Part shown: positions 8,011 to 16,641 of the stretch, piece by piece | Layout of the letters: each line of letters begins with the position of its first letter | How positions within the stretch are numbered: position 1 is the first letter of the stretch | Assembly: GCA_038316335.1 (NCBI GenBank) | Contig: JBBQAM010000013.1 | Location: forward strand, 1-64,000 | Direction: 5' to 3' | Source of the DNA: JALHST01 sp038316335 | GTDB lineage: Bacteria > Bacteroidota > Bacteroidia > Flavobacteriales > Flavobacteriaceae | Length of the DNA stretch: 64,000 nt | Translations under genes and position numbers: made by a program | The notes under the pieces: generated by a model | The model's database searches: none | Seen by the model: only the letters and a program-made list of their open reading frames with translations | What the model was told of the DNA's origin: nothing

Positions 8011-10707
8011 TTAAAACAGGGTGATCTGTCCTTCAGGTTCCTCGTCCTCCCCTTTGCCAGATGCATCATTCGTCGAACGTTTTTCAATTGCGTCAACCCC
8101 GTCCACTTTCATATTCGCTTTCACGTTCTCTTCATCGATTACTTCGATTTCGTTGGGTTCAACCGGGCTTGGTTCCTCATAGGGAAGCGGGTCTAAAACA
8201 TTGATATTCTTAACCTTTTCCGAAGTAAGTTGATTACCTAAAGCTTTTATTCCTTTTATCGATATAAATTGTTCTAAATCAATTATTTGATTTGGCTTTA
8301 AATCTTTCCCTCGATGTTTTGTGAATTCTATTTCGACCACCGGGCGCCAATCAGTATCGACAAGCTCAAGAAATGATTTTGGATGCTCCGAAATGAAAAG
8401 TTCTTCCTTATTTTCATTTTCGATCAGAAACCGTTTAACATAATATCGGTCTTTCTCGCCCTCATAATAAATTACCGACAACGGCTTTTGAGGGTTCCAT
8501 TTTTCCAGAACGATCATATCGTCATCGAAATGCGACGAGAGGTTAGGGATAACTGTTTTGGAGAATCCTTTTTGTGTCACGATCAATAGCATATCATCTC
8601 CTTTGAATTCTCCCAAGAGTTCACCCCTGCCATCGACATTCAGGCGGCGGACTACCTCATCGAACCATATTTTACGAGGCTTTAAGGTAGATACTCCTTT
8701 TTCTTTTAGCTCGACCCGCTTCACAGAATACTTGGTCACGATATTTCCTTTGGAGGCGCGCCCCTTGATAATCACATCGGCAAAATCAAGGTCCCATTTT
8801 AATTTTTTAATACTGCCTACTTGCCTTAGATTAATGGTAATCACTTCGGCTTCCCCATTGGGGTTAGCGGAAAAATAAAGAATTTCAGAGCCAGGTTTCC
8901 CAGTGGTTAGATCGTACATTTTATCCCTTGTAATCCCGGCAACATTAAATCGCTTGATGTAGCTAGGACCGCCTTTTCCATCTTTATAGACCATATTATA
9001 AATGGTGCGCTTGTCTTTTTTCTTGAATACGGCCACGTGAATAATGTTCTTTCCCACAAAGGTCTTAGCATCTACTCTGGTGACCATCATCTGGCCGTCC
9101 CTGGTAAATACTATAATATCATCTATGTCGCTGCAATCGGCGATATATTCATCTCGTTTGAGCGACGTACCTACGAAACCCTCTTCGCGGTTGGCAAAAA
9201 GCTTGGTATTGCGTATAACGACCTTGGTAGCCTCGATATCATCGAAAATGCGGATTTCAGATTGCCGCTCCCTTCCCTTCCCATAGGTAGTTTTCAGGTT
9301 TTTGAAATAATCGGTAGCATATTCGATCAAATTCGCTAAATGATGTTTGACTTCTGCTATCTTGCTTTCAAGATTGTCCAAATTCTGTTGTGCCTTGTCG
9401 AGATCGAATTTGGAAATACGTTTTATTCGAATTTCGGTCAAGCGAATGATGTCGTCATGGGTGACGGCTCTTTTAAGGTTTTTGGTATGTGGCTCCAAAC
9501 CCTTGCCAATGGCTTCAATTACGCCTTCCCATGTTTCCTGGTCTTCGATATCACGGTAAATTCGATTCTCGATGAAGATGCGCTCAAGCGAAGCATAATG
9601 CCATTGTTCTTCGAGCTCGGAAAGTTGAATCTGAAGTTCTGCCTTGAGCAATTCGACCGTGTAATCGGTAGAACGTTCCAACATTTCGGTTACCCCGATG
9701 AACAATGGTTTATTATCCTCTATAATGCATCCCAACGGGGATATAGATGATTCACAGGACGTAAAGGCATACAAGGCGTCAATCGTTTTATCCGGTGAAA
9801 TACCTGGTGGCAAATGCACGAGAATTTCAACTTCTGCAGCCGTGTTATCCTCGATTTTTTTTATTTTGATTTTCCCTTTTTCGTTTGCTTTTAGGATTGT
9901 ATCGATTAAGGACGAGGTATTTGTTCCGTAGGGTATTTCATTAATGACCAATGTATTTTTGTCCAATTGCGAAATTTTCGCCCGTACCCGGATTTTACCC
10001 CCTCTGATTCCATCGTTATAGCTGCTGACATCTATTATGCCGCCGGTAGGGAAATCAGGAAACAACTTAAATTTTTGGCCTTTTAAATGTTTGATAGACG
10101 CATCGATAAGTTCTATAAAATTATGGGGCAATATTTTTGTAGATAGGCCTACCGCAATACCTTCGGCACCTTGCGCCAATAGTAACGGGAACTTTACCGG
10201 GAGGTTGACAGGTTCTTTTTTACGGCCATCATATGACATCTGCCATTCGGTAATCTTAGGACTAAAAACTACCTCAAGGGCAAATTTAGATAAACGTGCC
10301 TCAATATATCGCGACGCTGCCGCGCCATCACCAGTTAATATATTTCCCCAGTTTCCCTGCGTATCGATCAGGAGTTCCTTTTGGCCGATTTGGACCATGG
10401 CGTCCCCAATACTGGCATCCCCATGTGGATGGTATTGCATGGTGTGCCCGACGACATTGGCAACTTTATTATAACGCCCGTCATCAAGTTCCTTCAAGGC
10501 ATGCATAATCCGGCGCTGAACCGGTTTGAATCCATCCTCAATGGCAGGCACCGCTCTTTCTAGGATTACGTAGGATGCATAATCGAGAAACCAATCCTTG
10601 TACATCCCGGATACCCTGGTCAGGGCATCTTGCGAATCATCGGATCCTGCCGCTTCCGGCAAGCCGTTATCTTTCTGTGCTTCGTTCTGTTCGTCGTTCT
10701 CTTCCAT
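8011..10707 (-). CDS. parC: DNA topoisomerase IV subunit A
   Basis: 898 residues, the DNA-cleaving and rejoining subunit of the type IIA topoisomerase that decatenates chromosomes. The breakage-reunion domain starts near residue 34 (YKDWFLDYASYVILERAVP). The catalytic tyrosine is Tyr134 in GAAASRYIEARLS. The quinolone-contact region reads YHPHGDASIGDAM (92-104), with Ala98 where enterobacterial enzymes have Ser. A beta-pinwheel C-terminal part and an acidic tail ending GQITLF follow. It is downstream of parE by 17 bases, so the two are an operon. I call it parC rather than gyrA from the short, Bacteroidota-type partner and this gene order. Confidence 0.93.
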   Translation of the reverse strand: MEENDEQNEAQKDNGLPEAAGSDDSQDALTRVSGMYKDWFLDYASYVILERAVPAIEDGFKPVQRRIMHALKELDDGRYNKVANVVGHTMQYHPHGDASIGDAMVQIGQKELLIDTQGNWGNILTGDGAAASRYIEARLSKFALEVVFSPKITEWQMSYDGRKKEPVNLPVKFPLLLAQGAEGIAVGLSTKILPHNFIELIDASIKHLKGQKFKLFPDFPTGGIIDVSSYNDGIRGGKIRVRAKISQLDKNTLVINEIPYGTNTSSLIDTILKANEKGKIKIKKIEDNTAAEVEILVHLPPGISPDKTIDALYAFTSCESSISPLGCIIEDNKPLFIGVTEMLERSTDYTVELLKAELQIQLSELEEQWHYASLERIFIENRIYRDIEDQETWEGVIEAIGKGLEPHTKNLKRAVTHDDIIRLTEIRIKRISKFDLDKAQQNLDNLESKIAEVKHHLANLIEYATDYFKNLKTTYGKGRERQSEIRIFDDIEATKVVIRNTKLFANREEGFVGTSLKRDEYIADCSDIDDIIVFTRDGQMMVTRVDAKTFVGKNIIHVAVFKKKDKRTIYNMVYKDGKGGPSYIKRFNVAGITRDKMYDLTTGKPGSEILYFSANPNGEAEVITINLRQVGSIKKLKWDLDFADVIIKGRASKGNIVTKYSVKRVELKEKGVSTLKPRKIWFDEVVRRLNVDGRGELLGEFKGDDMLLIVTQKGFSKTVIPNLSSHFDDDMIVLEKWNPQKPLSVIYYEGEKDRYYVKRFLIENENKEELFISEHPKSFLELVDTDWRPVVEIEFTKHRGKDLKPNQIIDLEQFISIKGIKALGNQLTSEKVKNINVLDPLPYEEPSPVEPNEIEVIDEENVKANMKVDGVDAIEKRSTNDASGKGEDEEPEGQITLF

Positions 10708-10724
10708 TCAAGACAGATTCGTAA

Positions 10725-12596
10725 TTATATGGTTTCTAATTGTTCTTCCTCAATTAGATCAACTTCCACTTTAAGATTATTTATAATAAATTCCTGTCGG
10801 TCCGGGGTATTTTTTCCCATGTAGAATTCTAAAAGGTTTTCAATCGACATGGCCTTATCCAACATGACAGGTTCTAGGCGTATGTCGTCTCCGATAAAGT
10901 GCTTGAACTCATCCGGAGATATCTCACCCAACCCTTTGAAACGGGTGATTTCGGGTTTACCGCTAAGTTTTTGGATGGCATCAAGTTTTTCTTCATGACT
11001 ATAGCAGTAAAAGGTTTCCTTTTTATTACGTACACGAAACAAAGGCGTCTGGAGTATGTACAAATGGTTCTCCTTGATAAGTTCAGGGAAAAACTGCAGG
11101 AAGAAGGTAATCAGCAATAGGCGTATGTGCATTCCGTCAACATCGGCATCCGTAGCGATTACAATATTGTTATAGCGTAGGTCTTCCATCGACTCCTCGA
11201 TGTTCAGTGCCGCTTGTAAGAGGTTGAATTCTTCGTTCTCATACACTATCTTTTTTGACATGCCATATGAATTCAAAGGCTTTCCCCTTAAACTGAAAAC
11301 GGCTTGGGTATTGACGTCCCTTGATTTGGTTATAGATCCGGAGGCAGAATCCCCTTCGGTTATAAAAAGGGTACTCTCTAAGCTACGTTCATTCTTCATG
11401 TCACCCAGATGAATGCGGCAGTCCCTTAATTTCTTATTATGAAGGCTGGCTTTTTTGGCCCGTTCCTTGGCTAATTTTCGAATGCCCGAAAGCTCTTTTC
11501 GTTCGCGCTCGGCCTGCATGATCTTGCGTTGTAACTTGTCGGCCGTCTCCGGATTTTTGTGCAGATAATTGTCAAGCTGTGTTCCCACAAAATCATTGAT
11601 ATAGGTGCGAACTGTAGGAAGGTCTCCTCCCATATCGGTAGAACCCAGCTTGGTCTTTGTCTGACTTTCAAAAATCGGTTCCATCACCTTAATGGCTATC
11701 GCCGAGATAATCGACTTACGAATATCCGAAGGGTCGTAATTTTTGCCGTAATAGTCACGAATGGTCTTTACTAGTGCTTCTCGAAAGGCTGTTTGATGTG
11801 TTCCACCTTGGGTGGTATTCTGCCCATTTACAAATGAATGGTATTCCTCACTATACTGTGTTTTACTATGGGTGATGGCAACTTCGATATCCTCGCCCTT
11901 CAAATGAATAACAGGATACAACATGTCGTCCAAACTGTTGTTATCCTCTAGAAGATCCTTGAGTCCGTTTTCAGAATAATATTTTTCGCCATTGAAGAGT
12001 ATCGTCAATCCCGGATTTAAATACACATAATTTTTGAGCATGCGTTCTACATACTCGTTGCGGTATTTATATTTTTTAAAAATGCCCTCATCGGGTGTAA
12101 ATGAAACTTTGGTGCCCTTTCTTTTCGAAGATTCATCAGGGCCTACTTCCTTGATTAAATTACCTTGATGGAACTCAGCTACTTTAATTTGATTATCACG
12201 GGTTGATTGTACCTCGAAAAAACTCGAAAGTGCATTGACGGCCTTTGTACCTACCCCGTTTAGACCCACCGATTTTTTGAAGGCCCTGGTATCATACTTC
12301 CCTCCTGTATTCATTTTCGAGACCACATCGACCACTTTCCCCAAGGGAATGCCACGACCATAGTCCCGCACTTTGACTACATTATCCTTAATGCCGATTT
12401 CAATTGTTTTTCCGGCGCCCATTACAAATTCATCGATACAGTTATCGATAACTTCTTTCAGTAAGATATAGATACCATCATCGGCCGAAGAACCATCCCC
12501 TAGTTTCCCGATGTACATACCAGGACGCATTCGAATGTGCTCTTTCCAGTCAAGAGATCGAATATTATCCTCGGTGTATTGCGTTTCGCTGTCCAT
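10725..12596 (-). CDS. parE: DNA topoisomerase IV subunit B
   Basis: 623 residues, the ATPase subunit of topoisomerase IV. The GHKL ATP site shows IDNCIDEFVMG (about 49-59), RDYGRGIPLG and GLNGVGTKAVNALS. The transducer region is followed by a TOPRIM domain with FITEGDSASG and the acidic DADVDGMHIRLLL pair that binds Mg2+. The C terminus ends soon after RQEFIINNL, as in Bacteroidota ParE. It precedes parC in the same operon. A 9-base inverted repeat at 12677-12700 lies upstream, between it and ychF. Confidence 0.94.
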   Translation of the reverse strand: MDSETQYTEDNIRSLDWKEHIRMRPGMYIGKLGDGSSADDGIYILLKEVIDNCIDEFVMGAGKTIEIGIKDNVVKVRDYGRGIPLGKVVDVVSKMNTGGKYDTRAFKKSVGLNGVGTKAVNALSSFFEVQSTRDNQIKVAEFHQGNLIKEVGPDESSKRKGTKVSFTPDEGIFKKYKYRNEYVERMLKNYVYLNPGLTILFNGEKYYSENGLKDLLEDNNSLDDMLYPVIHLKGEDIEVAITHSKTQYSEEYHSFVNGQNTTQGGTHQTAFREALVKTIRDYYGKNYDPSDIRKSIISAIAIKVMEPIFESQTKTKLGSTDMGGDLPTVRTYINDFVGTQLDNYLHKNPETADKLQRKIMQAERERKELSGIRKLAKERAKKASLHNKKLRDCRIHLGDMKNERSLESTLFITEGDSASGSITKSRDVNTQAVFSLRGKPLNSYGMSKKIVYENEEFNLLQAALNIEESMEDLRYNNIVIATDADVDGMHIRLLLITFFLQFFPELIKENHLYILQTPLFRVRNKKETFYCYSHEEKLDAIQKLSGKPEITRFKGLGEISPDEFKHFIGDDIRLEPVMLDKAMSIENLLEFYMGKNTPDRQEFIINNLKVEVDLIEEEQLETI

Positions 12597-12676
12597 TAAA
12601 AAAGGGGCTTTGTTGTAAGAGTCGCTAATATAGGAAGTGTTATAAAAAGATAAAACCCCTTGCAGTTAAAGTAATT

Positions 12677-12700
12677 AACAATACGATAAAGCGTATTGTT
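12677..12700. repeat. 9-base perfect inverted repeat between ychF and parE
   Basis: Arms AACAATACG and CGTATTGTT flank a 6-base loop. It lies downstream of ychF and upstream of parE, both on the minus strand. There is no strong T-run after it, so it is either a weak ychF terminator or a protein-binding dyad in the parE promoter region. Confidence 0.45.
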
Positions 12701-12809
12701 GATAGAATGCCTCTAAGTGACCTTCCACAAGAAGGTACTATTTTAAATACGATCCTAGTTATTTTTGATTCTGGAAATTGGGGTTGTTTGGAAAATTTCA
12801 CTTGGAAAA

Positions 12810-13904
12810 CTAGACATTAAAGCGAAAATGCATAACATCACCATCCTTAACGATGTACTCTTTTCCCTCTACACGCATTTTTCCGGCCTCTTTTACTTTG
12901 GCCTCACTACCATATTTCACATAGTCGTCATAGCCGATAACCTCTGCTCGAATAAAACCCTTTTCAAAATCGGTGTGAATGATCCCTGCGGCTTGTGGTG
13001 CCGTCGCTCCAATCGGAATCGTCCAAGCACGTACCTCTTTTACGCCTGCGGTGAAATACGTTTCCAAATTTAACAATTTATAGGCTGAACGAATCAATTT
13101 TGCTGAACCCGGTTCAGTCAGTCCAAGATCTTCCAAGAACATTTGGCGTTCCTCATAGGTTTCCAATTCGGTGATGTCTGCCTCTGTGCCAACTGCCAAA
13201 ACAAGAACTTCGGCATTCTCGTCACGAACCGATGCCTGAACCTTTTCAACATAGGCATTGCCTGTGGCAGCCGAATCCTCATCAACATTACACACATACA
13301 AGACAGGTTTGTCGGTAATCAACTGCATGGGTCTTATAAATTCAGTTCGAGAATCGGCATCGATTGCTATTGCACGAACTGACACTCCTTTTTCGAGGCC
13401 CTCCTTTACTCGCAACAGTGCAGCTTCTTCTTTTTGCGCTTCCTTATTGCCCGTCTTGGCCGCCCTTTTTACCTTTTCAAGTTTTTTGTCTACGGTTTCC
13501 AAGTCCTTTAGCTGCAATTCCATATCAATGGTTTCCTTATCACGAAGCGGGTCTACCTTGCCATCTACATGCACGATATTATCATCGTCAAAACAGCGCA
13601 GCACATGCAAGATGGCATCAGTTTCCCGAATATTTCCCAAAAACTGATTGCCAAGCCCCTCGCCTTTACTGGCACCTTTGACAAGCCCGGCAATATCGAC
13701 AATTTCGACGGTGGCCGGCAAGACCCTTTCGGGATTTACCAATCCTTCCAGTTTTTGCAAGCGAGCATCTGGCACGTTCACTACACCTATATTCGGCTCA
13801 ATGGTACAAAAAGGAAAATTGGCACTTTGTGCCTTCGCATTAGACAGACAATTAAAAAGAGTTGATTTCCCCACATTCGGCAATCCTACGATCCCTGCTT
13901 TCAT
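12810..13904 (-). CDS. ychF: Redox-regulated ATPase/GTPase YchF (Ola1)
   Basis: 364 residues, the normal family length. The P-loop GLPNVGKS spans 7-14, with a G3-type motif in VDIAGLVKGASKGEGLGNQFL. The G4 position reads YVCNVDE instead of NKxD, which is the family feature explaining ATP preference. A central coiled coil (DLETVDKKLEKVKRAAKTGNKEAQKE) and a C-terminal TGS domain (RAWTIPIGATAPQAAGIIHTDFEKGFIRAEVI) complete it. YchF binds ribosomes and is linked to stress and translation quality control. It is a single gene with its own promoter at 13963-13990. Confidence 0.95.
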   Translation of the reverse strand: MKAGIVGLPNVGKSTLFNCLSNAKAQSANFPFCTIEPNIGVVNVPDARLQKLEGLVNPERVLPATVEIVDIAGLVKGASKGEGLGNQFLGNIRETDAILHVLRCFDDDNIVHVDGKVDPLRDKETIDMELQLKDLETVDKKLEKVKRAAKTGNKEAQKEEAALLRVKEGLEKGVSVRAIAIDADSRTEFIRPMQLITDKPVLYVCNVDEDSAATGNAYVEKVQASVRDENAEVLVLAVGTEADITELETYEERQMFLEDLGLTEPGSAKLIRSAYKLLNLETYFTAGVKEVRAWTIPIGATAPQAAGIIHTDFEKGFIRAEVIGYDDYVKYGSEAKVKEAGKMRVEGKEYIVKDGDVMHFRFNV

Positions 13905-13962
13905 TTTATTGACGTTTTAGTCCAGAACGGACAGCCTTTGACTCACTTTTATAATTCGGGTG

Positions 13963-13990
13963 CAAATATAGTTCTTAGCATACTAACAAA
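13963..13990 (-). promoter_or_regulatory. ychF promoter
   Basis: On the minus strand TTTG (13987-13990) is followed after 16 bases by TATATTTG (13963-13970), a perfect -7 element. The spacer is slightly short of the 17-23 range. Expected transcript start is near 13958, 50 bases before the ATG. Confidence 0.6.
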
Positions 13991-14135
13991 CCATGAATTA
14001 ATATCGAATTCCGTTAAATCGTTCCATTAATTAAACCTCTTATTCATAGCAAAGTCGAGTCTGAATGGTGCTAGATAATTGTAGTGGCTATTTATTTAAA
14101 ATTCAACTTTGTCAGCAAATCAAGAATAAAATTTA

Positions 14136-14195
14136 TGCACTTACTGTATTCTTAATAAAAAAAAGTGCATTTGTCGTATTTTATTAAAAAAAACA
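14136..14195. repeat. Degenerate 30-base tandem duplication
   Basis: Two adjacent 30-base units, each starting TGCA and ending in a run of eight A, agree at about two thirds of positions. Most early differences are C/T or A/G changes. They lie upstream of the agmatinase-family gene. Function unknown; low complexity could explain part of the similarity. Confidence 0.35.
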
Positions 14196-14538
14196 CATTT
14201 TTTAAGACCACACCCCATTACTATCAGAACCACATTATCAATGGAAAAAAAAGTATTCGGTCTTGCTAGCGGTATGCCTACAGGTAGGCTTTACGAAGAA
14301 AGGTCATGATCATTCGAAAAAGCTACGGTATAATACATGACATCCTCTTAATCGACTATTCAAAACGAATCAAATCTGATTACCTTTAACCAAAGGTACT
14401 CTCAAATGACCTATGATGGTTTTCATTTTTGCCAGGTTGGGACTTTGTTCAACCTTTCGGTTAATTATAAATTTTAGAGAACGATACCCATGAATTATTT
14501 TGAAAGCTGCCTATCTTTAGGCATCTTTTTTACTTCAA

Positions 14539-15327
14539 ATGTTTAAAAAAATAGTTCTTCAAGGAATTTTATATGACGACAAGTCGTCTTATTTAAAAGG
14601 TCCTGCCATGGCCCCTCCATTGATTCGAAAAGCCTATAACAACCCGTCTGCCAACTATTTTTCAGAATCGGGAGTTGAAATTGACCCTGGTCTATGGGAC
14701 GATCAAGGCGATTTTACTGTTGCGGATTATTTTGATATCGAACAGGTTACATCTCAAAACGTATGTCCTGGTATTCCATTGATTACCTTGGGAGGAGACC
14801 ATTCGATAACCTACCCCATCATTCGGGCTTTTCATAAGGTTTATGGCCCATTGGATATACTGCACATCGATGCGCATGCCGATCTTTACGAGGAATTCGA
14901 AGGGGATAAACATTCGCATGCTTGTCCGTTTGCCCGTATCATGGAGAATCAACTCGCCAATCGATTGGTGCAAGTGGGGCTACGAACTTTGTCTAAGCAT
15001 CAACGGGATCAGGGTGTGAAGTTTGGCGTAGAAATGGTGGAAATGAAACACTTTGACCTTTCACGTAAGCCAGCATTTGAAAATCCCATCTATTTGTCAT
15101 TAGACATTGATGCACTGGATCCGGCATTCGCCCCAGGGGTTTCCCATCATGAACCCGGAGGTTTGAGTACACGACAACTCATCAGCCTCCTTCAAGGACT
15201 TGAAGTGCCTATCATTGGGGCCGATATTGTCGAATACAATCCCTTAAACGATGTGCGTCAAATGACTGCCATGGTCTGCGCAAAAGTCTTGAAGGAAATT
15301 GCTGCCAGCATACTTCAAAATGGGTAA
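14539..15327 (+). CDS. speB: Agmatinase/arginase (ureohydrolase) family enzyme
   Basis: 262 residues of a binuclear manganese ureohydrolase. All metal ligands are present: His88 (LGGDHS), Asp111, His113 and Asp115 (IDAHADLYEE), and Asp189 and Asp191 (LSLDIDALDPAFAPGVSHHEPGG). Length and the THEPGG-like segment favour agmatinase (agmatine to putrescine and urea), but arginase and formimidoylglutamase share this core, so substrate remains open. The neighbour 37 bases downstream is a methyltransferase, possibly cotranscribed. A TATCTTTA at 14512-14519 may be its -7 element. Confidence 0.8.
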   Translation: MFKKIVLQGILYDDKSSYLKGPAMAPPLIRKAYNNPSANYFSESGVEIDPGLWDDQGDFTVADYFDIEQVTSQNVCPGIPLITLGGDHSITYPIIRAFHKVYGPLDILHIDAHADLYEEFEGDKHSHACPFARIMENQLANRLVQVGLRTLSKHQRDQGVKFGVEMVEMKHFDLSRKPAFENPIYLSLDIDALDPAFAPGVSHHEPGGLSTRQLISLLQGLEVPIIGADIVEYNPLNDVRQMTAMVCAKVLKEIAASILQNG

Positions 15328-15364
15328 GGGCACTATTAAACGGTAATCATACATCCTTAAAAAT

Positions 15365-16108
15365 ATGAGCGAACTGTATGGAAAGGATTTATCAAAGGTT
15401 TTTGATAAAATGTACCAAGGATTTATCGATTACGATGAAGAATATCGATTTTATGCCAATTTGTGCCGATCGAAAAATGCCCAAAGTATTCTTGAAATTT
15501 GCTGTGGCTCTGGTAATCTGGCCACCAATTTTAAGCAGGATTTTCTAGAATATATGGGGTTGGACTACAGTCAACATATGTTGGATCTAGCGCTGCAAAA
15601 AAATCCAAATGTACAATTCATGCAGGCAGATATGCGGGATTTTCAATTGGCCCGTACCTTTGATGCCGCTTTGATCACGGGAAGATCCATAAACTATCTC
15701 CTAAGCGCGGAGGACGTTTTAAATACGTTTGGTTGCATCTATGAAATATTGGGCGATACCGGTCATCTTATTTTTGATTGCATCGATGCCGACCGCTTCA
15801 TACCCCATATTCAGGAACATCCGATAGTTACACATACATCTGAGGTCGAAGGCATAGGTTATCGAAGAAACTCCAAATGGCACCTTAAGGAAGTTGGTAA
15901 AACGATTGTAGACTGGTCGGCAGATTACTTTAGGGAAGAAGCGAAAGGGTCGGTATTCCTTGGGAAGGATACGTCCTTCTTTCGGGTCTTTACAATCTTA
16001 GAAATGACCTTATTTTTAAACAAGTCCGGTTACGAGGTCTTGGAATCATTTAATCGTCCCAGTTACGCCTTCGATACCTTTGTAATGGTTGCCCAAAAAA
16101 AAACCTAG
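15365..16108 (+). CDS. Class I SAM-dependent methyltransferase
   Basis: 247 residues. The SAM-binding motif I is clear at ILEICCGSGNLATNF (about 40-54). Motif II follows with YMGLDYSQHMLDLAL, and a motif III-like MQADMRDFQLARTFDAALITGRSINYL. The rest matches the Methyltransf_25/11 Rossmann fold. Small-molecule acceptor is likely, but nothing identifies it. It follows the ureohydrolase by 37 bases on the same strand, so a substrate connected with polyamine metabolism is conceivable but unsupported. Confidence 0.85.
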   Translation: MSELYGKDLSKVFDKMYQGFIDYDEEYRFYANLCRSKNAQSILEICCGSGNLATNFKQDFLEYMGLDYSQHMLDLALQKNPNVQFMQADMRDFQLARTFDAALITGRSINYLLSAEDVLNTFGCIYEILGDTGHLIFDCIDADRFIPHIQEHPIVTHTSEVEGIGYRRNSKWHLKEVGKTIVDWSADYFREEAKGSVFLGKDTSFFRVFTILEMTLFLNKSGYEVLESFNRPSYAFDTFVMVAQKKT

Positions 16109-16151
16109 CTAAACAGGAAGCTATCAGGAGGTTTTCTAGTACATTACAAGA

Positions 16152-16505
16152 TTAAGAATCAGGATGCATAAAACGTTGTTTGCCTAACAAGGTTGCCTCA
16201 GATTCAACGTGGTCATCGTCAGGCACGCAGCAATCGACAGGGCAAACGGCAGCGCATTGAGGTTCATCATGAAAACCTTTACATTCGGTACACTTGTCTG
16301 GAACAATATAATATATCTCGTCACTTACGGGCTCTTGTACCACGTCGGCATTCACGTTTCTGCCATCGGTCAATACAACCTCGCCTTTGAGGGAGGTACC
16401 ATCGGCATAACGCCATTCATCAGCACCTTCATAGATCGCGGTATTCGGGCATTCTGGCTCGCAAGCTCCACAATTTATACATTCATCGGTTATAATAATC
16501 GCCAT
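16152..16505 (-). CDS. 2[4Fe-4S] ferredoxin
   Basis: 117 residues. Cluster I is bound by CxxCxxCxxxCP at Cys9, 12, 15 and 19 (ECINCGACEPECPN). Cluster II is bound by CTECKGFHDEPQCAAVCPVDC, with the enlarged eight-residue gap typical of Allochromatium-type ferredoxins. A 50-residue insert separates the two. It is a soluble low-potential electron carrier. It is divergent from the acyl-CoA reductase, the promoters overlapping within about 130 bases. This arrangement beside serC-serA is one I associate with flavobacterial genomes. Confidence 0.93.
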   Translation of the reverse strand: MAIIITDECINCGACEPECPNTAIYEGADEWRYADGTSLKGEVVLTDGRNVNADVVQEPVSDEIYYIVPDKCTECKGFHDEPQCAAVCPVDCCVPDDDHVESEATLLGKQRFMHPDS

Positions 16506-16595
16506 AATCTTCTTTTTCTTTCTCTTGAATACATTTCGGTATTCGTCGCTATCAAGTTCTACTTCTTACAGTATCAAAAATTCTGATAGTATGCC

Positions 16596-16603
16596 TATTT
16601 TTG
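16596..16603 (+). promoter_or_regulatory. -7 element for the acyl-CoA reductase gene
   Basis: TATTTTTG, perfect TAnnTTTG, 39 bases before the ATG at 16642. No good -33 TTG was found. Confidence 0.5.
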
Positions 16604-16605
16604 CG

Positions 16606-16637
16606 CAAAGTTAATCTGTAATACAATCCTAAACAAA
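16606..16637 (-). promoter_or_regulatory. Ferredoxin promoter
   Basis: Minus strand TTTG (16634-16637), 20-base spacer, then TAACTTTG (16606-16613), a near-ideal Bacteroidota promoter. It sits back to back with the acyl-CoA reductase -7 element at 16596-16603, so the two promoters compete for the same DNA. Confidence 0.7.
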
Positions 16638-16641
16638 TATA

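Larger units (their letters stand above)
13905..14538. other. 634-base intergenic region between ychF and the agmatinase-family gene
   Basis: It holds the ychF promoter at its left end and, in the middle, AT-rich sequence with a degenerate 30-base tandem duplication (14136-14195). A possible 22-codon frame follows at 14241-14309 (MEKKVFGLASG...), carrying a GCCTAC-AG-GTAGGC dyad. No convincing gene, tRNA or terminator was recognised in the rest. Confidence 0.5.

Noticed and set aside
8383..10508. Several long plus-strand open frames opposite parC
   Set aside because: They are mirror frames of a strongly conserved gene, lack family motifs, and overlap its catalytic region.
14241..14309. Short peptide gene MEKKVFGLASG...
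   Set aside because: Only 22 codons, no promoter or recognisable family; kept only as an observation.
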